The notes under the pieces: model-generated
Databases searched by the model: none
Told to the model about the DNA's origin: nothing
The model's input: only the letters and a program-made list of their open reading frames with translations
Shown here: positions 1 through 6,475 of the stretch, piece after piece
How positions within the stretch are numbered: the stretch's first letter is position 1
Layout: the number at the start of each line of letters is the position of its first letter
Assembly: GCA_947175225.1 (NCBI GenBank)
Contig: CAMWLX010000203.1
Location: 1-6,537 of the forward strand
Source: an uncultured Porphyromonadaceae bacterium
Lineage (GTDB): Bacteria; Bacteroidota; Bacteroidia; Bacteroidales; Muribaculaceae
Direction: 5' to 3'
Length of the DNA: 6,537 bases
Position numbers and translations under genes: made by a program

Positions 1-38
1 TTATTATTGCCAAATGAAAAATTTTTACTAATTTTGTG

Positions 39-65
39 TCGGACTGCTTTTGCAGCCCGATTTTT
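39..65 (+). terminator. Intrinsic terminator of an upstream gene
   Basis: TCGGACTGC (39-47) pairs with GCAGCCCGA (52-60) around a TTTT loop, with a single A·C mismatch in a 9-bp stem. It is followed directly by TTTTT (61-65). The T-run lies on the right, so it stops rightward transcription. No gene end is visible in bases 1-38, so it probably serves a gene just left of the window and insulates the operon that starts at 358. Confidence 0.75.
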
Positions 66-117
66 ACATATTACATTAAGCGTTTTTGCTTTATCCTTGG
101 TCTGAAAATCGCCAAAT

Positions 118-300
118 TTGAAAGCTTACAGGATATTGCAGTCGAAAACGCTCATGCTTGTCGTGTATCCGCTCCCCGACAAGGGGGATTTGATATCCGA
201 TCAGGCGTGGGAGCGGACTGTATATCGTAAGTACGGCGTTTGGCGATGCCTCAGATCAGGTATACGGTGGAATCTCGTCCCACGCTTTTTGTGTATCTGA
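118..300 (+). pseudogene. Possible IS transposase N-terminal remnant
   Basis: A TTG-started frame of 60 codons. Its second half contains LISDQAWERT and then GVWRCLRSGIRWNLVP. These resemble the start of IS5-type transposases, in which a helix with a DxxW motif is followed by a segment of the form LRSGxxWRxLP. In intact family members the two motifs are normally further apart, and the remaining roughly 200 or more residues with the DDE catalytic triad are missing. If the resemblance is real, this is an internally deleted and truncated fragment. No terminal inverted repeats or target duplication are evident. The first 20 or so residues match nothing I recognise. The frame also overlaps strong inverted repeats, so its protein-like look could be accidental. 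Low confidence. Confidence 0.3.
168..290 (+). promoter_or_regulatory. Attenuator-like alternative stems in the operon leader
   Basis: Three inverted repeats share bases and cannot all form together. TCCCC (173-177) pairs with GGGGA (184-188). TCCGCTCCC (168-176) pairs perfectly with GGGAGCGGA (209-217). GCGTGGGA (205-212) pairs perfectly with TCCCACGC (278-285), which is followed at once by TTTTT (286-290). A smaller hairpin, ATGCCT (246-251) with AGGTAT (258-263), lies inside the last loop. The last stem plus T-run is terminator-like, and the 168-217 stem would compete with it. The arrangement lies 68 bp before the first gene of the operon. The 65-nt loop is long for a terminator, no ligand-binding fold is recognised, and no convincing promoter is seen upstream. 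The regulatory role is inference. Confidence 0.3.
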
Positions 301-357
301 ATAAATTTAATTCTTTAGAATGTCGGTAGGGACGATAAGGCATACTTCGATTGTGAT

Positions 358-2262
358 ATGAATATTTTTTGGAACATTCTTTGGATTTTTCCATTCCTCG
401 GATGGATATGGGCTGTTTTATACGGAATTTTAGGCTTGTGTGTTTGTGCTACAATTGTAGGTCTTCCGATAGGCTTAGGACTATTGCAGTATTCGAAATT
501 CCTTTTCTGGCCTCATGGTAATGCTATGATCAGCAAATCTGATTTAGAGGTCATAACAGAGAAGGAACGACCCTTGTGGTGGAAGATCTTCGCAATGATA
601 GTTCGTATCCTGTATTTCCCATTTGGACTTATAAATGCAATACTTGGAACATTATATGGATTTGTGTGCTTCCTTACCATCATTGGAATCCCTGAAGGTT
701 TGGTTATGATGAAATCCATTGGCACGTTATTCAATCCTATTAATAAGGTAATGGTTCCAGCAGCTTTGCGCGATGAAATTGAAAGGGTGAAAGCCATGAG
801 ACGCTATTCGCCCTCTTCAAACAGTCAAGCAAACTCTGTCAATTCAACTCCGATTCAGCAACCTCCTGCTATTCCGCACCCAAGTTCTGCAAAAATTGCT
901 TCAGACAAGACTGATGGCGGATTTTGCAATAAATGTGGATCTTCTCTTCCGGACGGATCTGCTTTCTGCCCCAAATGTGGGACTGCAGTAGTAGTTGGGA
1001 TAGAGGAAGTAGTAAAGGATGACAGTAATCAGTCGACCCCACATTTAGGGGATAATACAAATATGATGCAAAGTGAGATTCTTGAATCGAAAACTATTAC
1101 ATCTTCCAAAACTGTAAATCCTGTGACTAATTCTATGTCATTGGTATCAAATTATTCTAATAATTTGGATAATAGTAAAGATCAAAAAAAGAAAATTCTG
1201 ATTTTTTTGGGCATAGGATTTTCTATAATAGCCATTGCAATTGCTGTTTGTGTTATTCGGGCCAGAAATGGTGAGGATAAGGTTAGTTATGTCTTAGCTG
1301 AATCAGCTACCCTATATAAATCGGTTGATGATGGAAATGGAGTGGAATATCTTACGGATCTTTCATACGGCACGCCCGTTGAATACTCGGACTCTAAGGA
1401 TGATAACAGTGAATGGGTAAAGGTTTCTGTGAAGGAAGCTGGTAAGACTATACATGGTTATATTCATTCTGGAGTACTCGTAGATAAGGATGATTTTGAA
1501 AAAGTTGATCGGGCTGGGTTTGATGATATTGGGATACGTTCTTCAGCTGTTTCTGTAGCTTTTAGAAATGCTATAGTGCAAGCATTGAACAACAAGGATA
1601 TATGGTGGCATCTTGAGAAAATGGATTATGAGGGAGGCTCAGGAGAGTTGAACGGGAAGTCTGTTATTGTCAGAGGTGCCTCTCCAAGTGAAAGATGTTT
1701 TGCATTTGTTTTGGCCAATGACAGTGCCAAATGGAACAGGGAATTGTATGTCTATAGTTTTACTGAAAATGATGAGCCAGTTTTCCTATACAATGAGAAT
1801 ATTGATGATAAATATGGCAGGTTTAGAGATGTATCTATTAAGAACGGACAATTTAAAACCTTGTATGATAAGATTGATCCTAACTTGTGGCTCGTATCTC
1901 CAGTATATGAACCTATATATGAAGACTCTGAAATAGAGGGAGAGCCAGAAAAGGAGAAGCAATTTAGCGGTACTGTGGAAATGACAGGTCTCGTAGATGG
2001 AAAATATCCTGTGAAGATGGTGTTGACTATGCACCCGGACCATACAGTTACCGGTAATATAACTTATATCAAGTATAATGTTCCGATGGAACTTTCCGGT
2101 ACTTTTATAGACAGAGGGGACAGCTATGACTTCTCACTCGATGAAACTTCTGATGGAGAAGTAACTGGCAACTTTATCGGCAGCTACGACGGACTTGTCT
2201 TCTCAGGAACCTGGGTGAAACCAGATGGCTCGAAAGAGATGCCGTTCAGAGTTGAGCGATGA
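358..2262 (+). CDS. YccF–zinc ribbon–TM–SH3-like membrane protein
   Basis: A 634-residue multidomain inner-membrane protein. Residues 1-55 and about 72-135 are two YccF-like (DUF307) hydrophobic repeats, with matching TIVGLPIGL and TIIGIPEGL segments each followed by a polar loop. Residues 189-208 form a zinc ribbon with C190, C193, C204 and C207 (CNKC and CPKC). A Ser/Asn/Pro-rich linker follows. A transmembrane helix spans about 280-299 and is preceded by KKK, which suggests a cytosolic ribbon and an exported C-terminus. Residues about 310-376 look like a bacterial SH3 domain, ending in GYIHSGVLV. Residues about 536-634 form a beta-rich domain with repeated SGTF, GNFIGSY and SGTW turns. YccF is a membrane domain of unknown biochemical role and SH3-like domains often bind cell wall or protein, so no enzymatic activity is claimed. 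The ATG at 358 was chosen because it starts the hydrophobic repeat directly; there is no Shine-Dalgarno site. It is the first gene of a three-gene run, and its stop overlaps the next frame by ATGA. Confidence 0.9.
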   Translation: MNIFWNILWIFPFLGWIWAVLYGILGLCVCATIVGLPIGLGLLQYSKFLFWPHGNAMISKSDLEVITEKERPLWWKIFAMIVRILYFPFGLINAILGTLYGFVCFLTIIGIPEGLVMMKSIGTLFNPINKVMVPAALRDEIERVKAMRRYSPSSNSQANSVNSTPIQQPPAIPHPSSAKIASDKTDGGFCNKCGSSLPDGSAFCPKCGTAVVVGIEEVVKDDSNQSTPHLGDNTNMMQSEILESKTITSSKTVNPVTNSMSLVSNYSNNLDNSKDQKKKILIFLGIGFSIIAIAIAVCVIRARNGEDKVSYVLAESATLYKSVDDGNGVEYLTDLSYGTPVEYSDSKDDNSEWVKVSVKEAGKTIHGYIHSGVLVDKDDFEKVDRAGFDDIGIRSSAVSVAFRNAIVQALNNKDIWWHLEKMDYEGGSGELNGKSVIVRGASPSERCFAFVLANDSAKWNRELYVYSFTENDEPVFLYNENIDDKYGRFRDVSIKNGQFKTLYDKIDPNLWLVSPVYEPIYEDSEIEGEPEKEKQFSGTVEMTGLVDGKYPVKMVLTMHPDHTVTGNITYIKYNVPMELSGTFIDRGDSYDFSLDETSDGEVTGNFIGSYDGLVFSGTWVKPDGSKEMPFRVER

Positions 2263-2297
2263 CTATAAAACTAACAATACTAACAACCACACTCAAT

Positions 2298-4124
2298 ATG
2301 AATAAGATCAAAATGACTATGCGTACTTTTGTAGGTTTCCTGCTGTGTGCAACTCTTGTATGCGGAGGATGCGCCTCAACGAGCGGAGGTAGCAATATGG
2401 AACGCCTATATACTCCGGTTGCCCTTTATTTTAATCCGCTCGACCAAATCTGTCCAAACGAATGTGTAAAATATTTTCCTATATTCGAGAATTATCCGGA
2501 TGATTGGACAAAATACGGACTCAAAGGAGCCCCCTTTAATGTTATTAATAATTTTGATGATATAAAATGGCATGTTAAATATAGCTTTCAGGCTGAGTTT
2601 AATAGTAGAGGGCAAATAGTCAGAACCCTAAATAGCGCTTGGAATTCCGGCAACGAATATAATTATGACGTAGATGGAAAGCTTACCGAGATTGTCAAAT
2701 TTGACCAAGGCAATTACAAAAAGGCGTATAGAGAACAAACATCCACTTTTAAGTATGATGAGACGCGTCTGGAATCATGGGTAGGGCCTGATGGTTATCG
2801 TGATCTTTTTCCCGGTCTTGATATTAAATCATACCGATATGAATACTTTCCGGATAGTACGCTTATGTCAGTATCTCCAGTTTGCAGTGGTGAATTATCA
2901 AGAAAATCAAAGTTTGGCACTTATGAATTCAATGAAAAGGGACAGCTTGTCAGAATGACTGCACCTGTATCATCTAATCCATTCTTTAAGGAATTCACTC
3001 CGGAGTCGTTTGACGTGAAATCAGAAGCTGAATTCCAATACAATTTGCAGGGACAATGTATAGTAAAATCTGAAAAACTTATATTGACAGCAAGGAGAAA
3101 AGGAGAGGTTGTAACTGATACCCTTCCTGCCACCAGTCATTATCAGTATGATGAAAACAATAATCTTAAGAGATGGGTGTACAATGGTGTGACTGTAAAA
3201 AACGATAATTCGGAGTCTGTTAATACCACAATGAGTCAGTTGACAATAGATTATGACTATTTATATGATGAAAATGGCAATTGGTATGTTGCATGGTGCA
3301 TTCTTCCGGAAGACTATGAAAACTATATTGCACTGCAGAAGTGGTATACCGATAATAAGCAGTCATCTCCATATTTGAATGATCCGGAGAAATATGACGG
3401 TAAGCGTACGATACAGTTCCAAAGGGATATATCAGGATATTATGAATCTGACGATAATGTAGAAGGGAATGGTCTTAAAGAATATGTGGATGAGACAACA
3501 GTGGAAAAACCTAAGTATACGGGCACAATGGCCTACGGACTTCAGGGTCCTGTGAAGATGGTGAAGAACGAGAAAGAAAAGCAGATCACAGTATTTAATA
3601 AGATTGGAAATATTGAGAGCTTTATCTCTGCCAACGGCTACCGAGACTGCAATAATACCTATATGTATGAGAGTCTGATACGCTACAAAAACGGAGACAC
3701 TCCGTATCGGATAGATATCAATGGCAATGTCATGAGGATGATCTGTGAGCCGGATGAGGAAATATTTGAGTTTGAGGATGAATATGAATTCGATTCGCAA
3801 GGTCGGGTGATAAAGCATATATGGCATGATGGTATGTCGCCCGTTACGCGGGAATTTGCATATCAAGGTGATAGCGGTCTCCCCTACAAGGAGATAGAAT
3901 CCAGTTTTGATGAGATGGGAGACTGGTCCAAAACCATAAAATATGAGTATGTCAACGTAGACAAGCACGGTAACTGGACAAAAAGGATAGGTACCACGTA
4001 TTCTGATTCCAACGAATATGTAGATATACAGAATGAGAATGGCGAATGGGAATATAACGGTGGGACCAAAACCTACGAATCAGTAGACACTATAGTAGAG
4101 ACTCGAAAGATTACGTATTATTGA
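2298..4124 (+). CDS. Putative lipoprotein with YD-like repeats
   Basis: The reading frame is open from an ATG at 2259 that overlaps the previous stop (ATGA). The ATG at 2298 is preferred because it gives a normal signal peptide, MNKIKMTMRTFVGFLLCATL, followed by VCGGC with the lipidated cysteine at residue 25. The lipobox is slightly atypical, with Cys at -3. The mature part of about 580 residues is built of short beta units of the YD/RHS style (aromatic-x-Y-D-x-x-G-x-L/I), at about residues 121-132, 209-220, 246-257, 282-293, 321-332, 496-507 and 549-563. The protein seems internally duplicated: YGLKG (73-77) is echoed by YGLQG (413-417), and DENGNW (324-329) by DKHGNW (555-560). There is no RHS core, no toxin domain and no catalytic motif. 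It probably sits in the envelope, and the residues after the cysteine are not acidic, so there is no clear surface-export signal. Function unknown; YD-like repeats usually mediate carbohydrate or protein binding. Likely translationally coupled to the gene before it. Confidence 0.85.
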   Translation: MNKIKMTMRTFVGFLLCATLVCGGCASTSGGSNMERLYTPVALYFNPLDQICPNECVKYFPIFENYPDDWTKYGLKGAPFNVINNFDDIKWHVKYSFQAEFNSRGQIVRTLNSAWNSGNEYNYDVDGKLTEIVKFDQGNYKKAYREQTSTFKYDETRLESWVGPDGYRDLFPGLDIKSYRYEYFPDSTLMSVSPVCSGELSRKSKFGTYEFNEKGQLVRMTAPVSSNPFFKEFTPESFDVKSEAEFQYNLQGQCIVKSEKLILTARRKGEVVTDTLPATSHYQYDENNNLKRWVYNGVTVKNDNSESVNTTMSQLTIDYDYLYDENGNWYVAWCILPEDYENYIALQKWYTDNKQSSPYLNDPEKYDGKRTIQFQRDISGYYESDDNVEGNGLKEYVDETTVEKPKYTGTMAYGLQGPVKMVKNEKEKQITVFNKIGNIESFISANGYRDCNNTYMYESLIRYKNGDTPYRIDINGNVMRMICEPDEEIFEFEDEYEFDSQGRVIKHIWHDGMSPVTREFAYQGDSGLPYKEIESSFDEMGDWSKTIKYEYVNVDKHGNWTKRIGTTYSDSNEYVDIQNENGEWEYNGGTKTYESVDTIVETRKITYY

Positions 4125-4146
4125 GAACCTAATTAAATTTTAAGAA

Positions 4147-5250
4147 ATGATGAAAAAGATTACCTTTTTATGCGCTATTCTGAGTGTCCTTTTGACAGGA
4201 TGCGAAGGTGAAGTTAAGGGTCTTGAGTTCAATGATGGCTATTTGGAAATAAAAAACGTGTCAGAACTCCGTTACATTAGCGAAGTATCCCATAGGAATG
4301 CTTCATCGAAAGCCTCATTGAAGACCAAGGATGGTATAGAAATTCCATTCAATGAAGCAAAATTGAGGCTGATGAAGGATATTGTGATTAGGAATGAGTG
4401 GAGTCCTATTAAATGTGGTCGGAACGGCTCATTCAAGATAATTGATGGAAATCATCACTCCATAACGTTCAAGAATCTCAAAATTGAGTTGTCGCCATCT
4501 ATGATGGATAGTACTGATAGATTGCATCCAATCAATTATGGACTGTTTGATAAGCTTGAGCAATGTGAAATAAAGAATCTTAAGCTTAATGGAGATATTT
4601 CATTAGTGAATAATATGCAGGATGGATTTGATGTCTACGTGGGTGTATTGGCAGGTCAGCTGTATGCCGGTGTCCGCCTTGTTGACATCGTTAATGCCGT
4701 TAATATATCTTTCATTGACGACTCCATAGATGAGATTGGAAATGCAAAACTCAACCTCGGTGGCATAGCGGGAATAATGGATGGCGGAAACGATGGAATT
4801 GGATTTTATGGCAAGATAATCAATGAAGGAAACTTACGGGCTGATGGTTGTCAGTGGACTCAAATCGGAGGAATATGTGCTTCTATCACCCAAAATGTAA
4901 TGTTCGGACCAGATGTGACAATCGAAAATAAAGGCAATATCACTGCGGAACTATCCAAAGCTTTTTTCATTAGCAATAACTTTATAGGTGGAATTTTTGG
5001 AGAATATAGATATGGAGAAAAAAATACGATTCATAATGAATATGGTCATGCAAAGGAGATTAAAAATGAAGGTAAAATATTAGTAGTAGATTACTCATAT
5101 ACTGATGCATTGTATGCCATAGGTGGGATATGTGGATGGGCTGAAGGATTAAGAAAAAGAATTTCAAGTATGGATAATTTGGGTCAAATCGAAATAAAAG
5201 GTGATCATTTAAGAAATCACCAAAATATCGATGATTTAATCGGGAGATAG
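4147..5250 (+). CDS. Lipoprotein with GLUG-like beta-helix repeats
   Basis: A 367-residue protein with a clear lipoprotein signal: MMKK, a hydrophobic core, then lipobox LTGC with the lipidated Cys at 19. The mature N-terminus is EGEVKG, only weakly acidic. From about residue 95 the sequence looks like a right-handed beta-helix. The C-terminal half has rungs of about 36-45 residues that alternate N-x-G-x-I/L (226, 261, 307, 344) with G-G-I (205, 241, 281, 326), typical of GLUG-motif proteins of Bacteroidota. No catalytic residues stand out, so a binding or adhesin-like role on the envelope is the best inference. ATG codons at 4147 and 4150 are both possible. It begins 22 bp after the previous gene with no promoter between, so it belongs to the same operon. 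The protein ends at IDDLIGR, about where a fifth G-G-I motif would be expected, so it may be shortened. Confidence 0.88.
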   Translation: MMKKITFLCAILSVLLTGCEGEVKGLEFNDGYLEIKNVSELRYISEVSHRNASSKASLKTKDGIEIPFNEAKLRLMKDIVIRNEWSPIKCGRNGSFKIIDGNHHSITFKNLKIELSPSMMDSTDRLHPINYGLFDKLEQCEIKNLKLNGDISLVNNMQDGFDVYVGVLAGQLYAGVRLVDIVNAVNISFIDDSIDEIGNAKLNLGGIAGIMDGGNDGIGFYGKIINEGNLRADGCQWTQIGGICASITQNVMFGPDVTIENKGNITAELSKAFFISNNFIGGIFGEYRYGEKNTIHNEYGHAKEIKNEGKILVVDYSYTDALYAIGGICGWAEGLRKRISSMDNLGQIEIKGDHLRNHQNIDDLIGR

Positions 5251-5325
5251 CAAACGTCCAATTATTGAAATCCGAACTGGATTAGTTAACGTAAGAAGAA
5301 TATTTTGATTGTATAGGATGATTGA

Positions 5326-5784
5326 ACGAAACATGGTAATGAATATGAGGAATATTATAATCGCGATAATTTTGGAAGTCATAGTTGTAGGGTAGGATAT
5401 GCGCAGTTGTCGTCTTCGTTTTCGCCGGGGTCTTATCCGGCTTCGATTCTTGTAGTGACGGATACTGAGATGGCTAAATGTTGGAACTTGAAGCGGATAA
5501 TGTATCTCGGTCACGGTAATGGTGGGCATAAGTTCAGGGTTTACAGTTCTGTAAAAGCTAACCATAGAGCCGCAAGCGTAGAGATGTTCTATATTAGCAC
5601 GACGACAAACTGCAGTCTGCAGGTGCCTGCTTCTTCCCAGAGGTACAAGCAAGCGGAGCATTCAACTTCGACGTTGTGTCGGCATATCCCGGCTATTCAC
5701 CCTCATCCTTCTAATCGTATGGACTTCGTGAATATCCCTGTGCCTGAGTGGACCGTTGACGATGGCGGAATACCTATGATGTAA
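5326..5784 (+). pseudogene. Probable decayed gene, secreted-protein-like fragments in several frames
   Basis: One frame is open from 5326 to the TAA at 5782-5784 but has no good start: the first usable codon is a TTG at 5407, giving 125 residues. That product is Ser/His/Thr-rich and I recognise no family. The other frames carry protein-like pieces. The frame from 5394 gives a signal-peptide-like run, CAVVVFVFAGVLSGFDSC. The same frame at 5598-5714 gives a 38-codon run containing GAFNFDVVSAYP. The first frame supplies NHRAASVEMFYI and the end PVPEWTVDDGGIPMM. Read together these could be one lipoprotein gene broken by small frameshifts. The RAASVEM segment vaguely recalls fimbrillin-type proteins of Bacteroidales, but this is a guess. 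The block is visibly GC-richer than 5251-5390. It could instead be a small orphan gene or non-coding. Confidence 0.3.
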
Positions 5785-5904
5785 GAATATACCCAATTTT
5801 GCAATCAATATATATCAACAATTTATTTGATCCAGGTTATAGGAGGGACATAAAATAAATGTGAATATCTGCTTTATCGTGAAAAGTAAGGGGAAGGACA
5901 CGTG

Positions 5905-5943
5905 GTGACGCGCACGGAGTGCGCTAACTACATTCTCAGTCAC
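5905..5943. repeat. Two-tier hairpin with GGA apex
   Basis: GCGCAC (5910-5915) and GTGCGC (5919-5924) form a perfect 6-bp stem with a GGA loop. An outer stem, GTGAC (5905-5909) with GTCAC (5939-5943), begins directly next to it and encloses it. The inner hairpin is followed by CTAACTAC rather than a T-run, so it is not a classical terminator. Function unknown. Confidence 0.45.
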
Positions 5944-6002
5944 TGGCAGAAATGACTTTGCATACGTTAAATGTACTAATACTTTATGATTCAACTATAA
6001 AA

Positions 6003-6042
6003 TAATCCACCGTCAATAATATCTGAGATTGACGATGGATTA
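6003..6042 (-). terminator. Long hairpin, terminator-like on the minus strand
   Basis: Bases 6003-6017 pair with 6028-6042 in a 15-bp stem with one C·A mismatch (6010/6035), around a 10-nt loop. Read leftward, the stem is followed by TTTTAT, so it could end a minus-strand transcript. Read rightward it is followed by CTACTTGG, which is not terminator-like. No minus-strand gene or consensus minus-strand promoter was found to its right, so its target is unknown. Confidence 0.4.
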
Positions 6043-6080
6043 CTACTTGGCCAAGGTCCAGTGGTAACAAGATAATTGCC

Positions 6081-6110
6081 CTCCGGGCATTGACGTCCGG
6101 AGCTTATTTT
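6081..6110 (+). terminator. Possible rho-independent terminator
   Basis: CTCCGGGC (6081-6088) pairs with GTCCGGAG (6095-6102), with one G·T wobble, around a 6-nt loop ATTGAC, and is followed by CTTATTTT (6103-6110). This GC-rich stem with a moderately T-rich tail reads rightward and would close transcripts coming from the operon or the decayed gene. The tail is imperfect. An alternative smaller hairpin, GCCC-TCC-GGGC (6078-6088), uses the same left arm. Confidence 0.45.
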
Positions 6111-6148
6111 CCTAGCATTGGGCTGAGGCCTGCGATTTTCCACAATGA

Positions 6149-6163
6149 CAGCTCTCCGAGCTG
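6149..6163. repeat. Micro-hairpin with TCC loop
   Basis: CAGCTC (6149-6154) and GAGCTG (6158-6163) make a perfect 6-bp stem around TCC. It is not followed by a T-run. It has the same build as the hairpins at 5910-5924 (loop GGA, the complement) and 6078-6088 (loop TCC). Confidence 0.45.
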
Positions 6164-6245
6164 ACAAGTCTGCTTCTTAAATCGGAACATAAAACTGATC
6201 ACCATAGTTATTCTTAAAAACTTACCTTTCGCAAGCTCTAAAAAA

Positions 6246-6360
6246 CTCACGCAGAGGCCGCCAAGGAGCAAAGTTTCAGTGCTTTGAGAAGCTTCGCGAC
6301 TCGGTTATAGCAAGCTAGCTGAGAGAACATCCTGCTTCGCATCGGCTGGAGCACGCAGAG
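6246..6360. repeat. GC-rich intergenic block with internal direct repeats
   Basis: A GC-rich island between AT-rich flanks. CACGCAGAG occurs at 6248-6256 and again at 6352-6360. GCTTCGC followed shortly by TCGG occurs at 6291-6304 and 6334-6345. CAAAG and CTTTG (about 6270-6285) form a small hairpin, and AGCTAGCT near 6313-6320 is a palindrome. No reading frame explains it. The CACGCAGAG start resembles intergenic repeat sequences I associate with Bacteroidota genomes, but I cannot verify that here. Confidence 0.35.
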
Positions 6361-6452
6361 AAAGCTACGCATTTTTAAAGATTGATGTATTAAATCACAA
6401 TGAATTAGAACAATCTAAACTTAAATCAAAGAATTATTTTTCTTCAATACTC

Positions 6453-6468
6453 AACTAAAATTTTAGGT
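6453..6468. promoter_or_regulatory. Operator-like quasi-palindrome, upstream copy
   Basis: AACTAAAATTTTAGGT contains the perfect 12-bp palindrome CTAAAATTTTAG (6455-6466) and ends 7 bp before the TTTG box of the promoter at 6476. It matches the site at 6515-6530 at 14 of 16 positions. It may bind a dimeric regulator; the high AT content weakens the case. Confidence 0.35.
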
Positions 6469-6475
6469 GATAAAA

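Larger units (their letters stand above)
5785..6475. other. Long non-coding interval with hairpins and repeats
   Basis: About 690 bases without a supportable gene: all frames are interrupted by stops and no tRNA or rRNA sequence is seen. Bases 5785-5900 and 6370-6475 are AT-rich and contain little structure apart from the operator-like site near the end. The middle (5900-6360) is a mosaic of GC-rich hairpins and short repeats, described separately. The interval separates the three-gene operon and its decayed neighbour from a strong promoter at 6476-6507. Confidence 0.6.

Noticed and set aside
7..36. Promoter-like TTG, 19 bp, TAATTTTG
   Set aside because: The predicted start would fall inside the terminator hairpin at 39-60, so it is unlikely to give a useful transcript; probably AT-rich coincidence.
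92..99. TATCCTTG as a -7 box for the operon
   Set aside because: One mismatch to TAnnTTTG and no TTTG-like box 19-21 bp upstream.
3432..3968. 178-codon open frame on the minus strand
   Set aside because: Lies wholly inside the YD-like lipoprotein gene and encodes no recognisable protein; a shadow frame.
2298..4124. RHS-type toxin with immunity gene
   Set aside because: It has only weak, scattered YD-like units, no RHS core or toxin tip, and a lipoprotein signal; the next gene is a beta-helix lipoprotein, not an immunity-type protein.
5269..5283. AATCC/GGATT hairpin after the GLUG gene as a terminator
   Set aside because: Only 5 bp, AT-weak, and not followed by a T-run.
5333..5395. 20-residue hydrophobic peptide MVMNMRNIIIAIILEVIVVG
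   Set aside because: Looks like a lone membrane segment, but it is AT-rich, has no initiation signal and may be chance.
5236..5661. 141-codon minus-strand frame
   Set aside because: Overlaps the end of the GLUG gene and the decayed gene; an Arg-rich stretch followed by an Ile-rich stretch, with no family resemblance.
5841..5908. AGGAGG upstream of ATG/GTG, possible small gene
   Set aside because: The ATG is followed immediately by TGA, the GTG frame is only 15 codons, and Shine-Dalgarno sites are not typical in this phylum.
5953..5960. TGACTTTG as a -7 promoter box
   Set aside because: One mismatch in the TA positions and no upstream TTTG box at the right distance.
5785..6475. CRISPR array, tRNA or other known RNA gene
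   Set aside because: Repeats are too few and irregular for CRISPR, and no T-loop or cloverleaf pattern or known riboswitch core could be made out.
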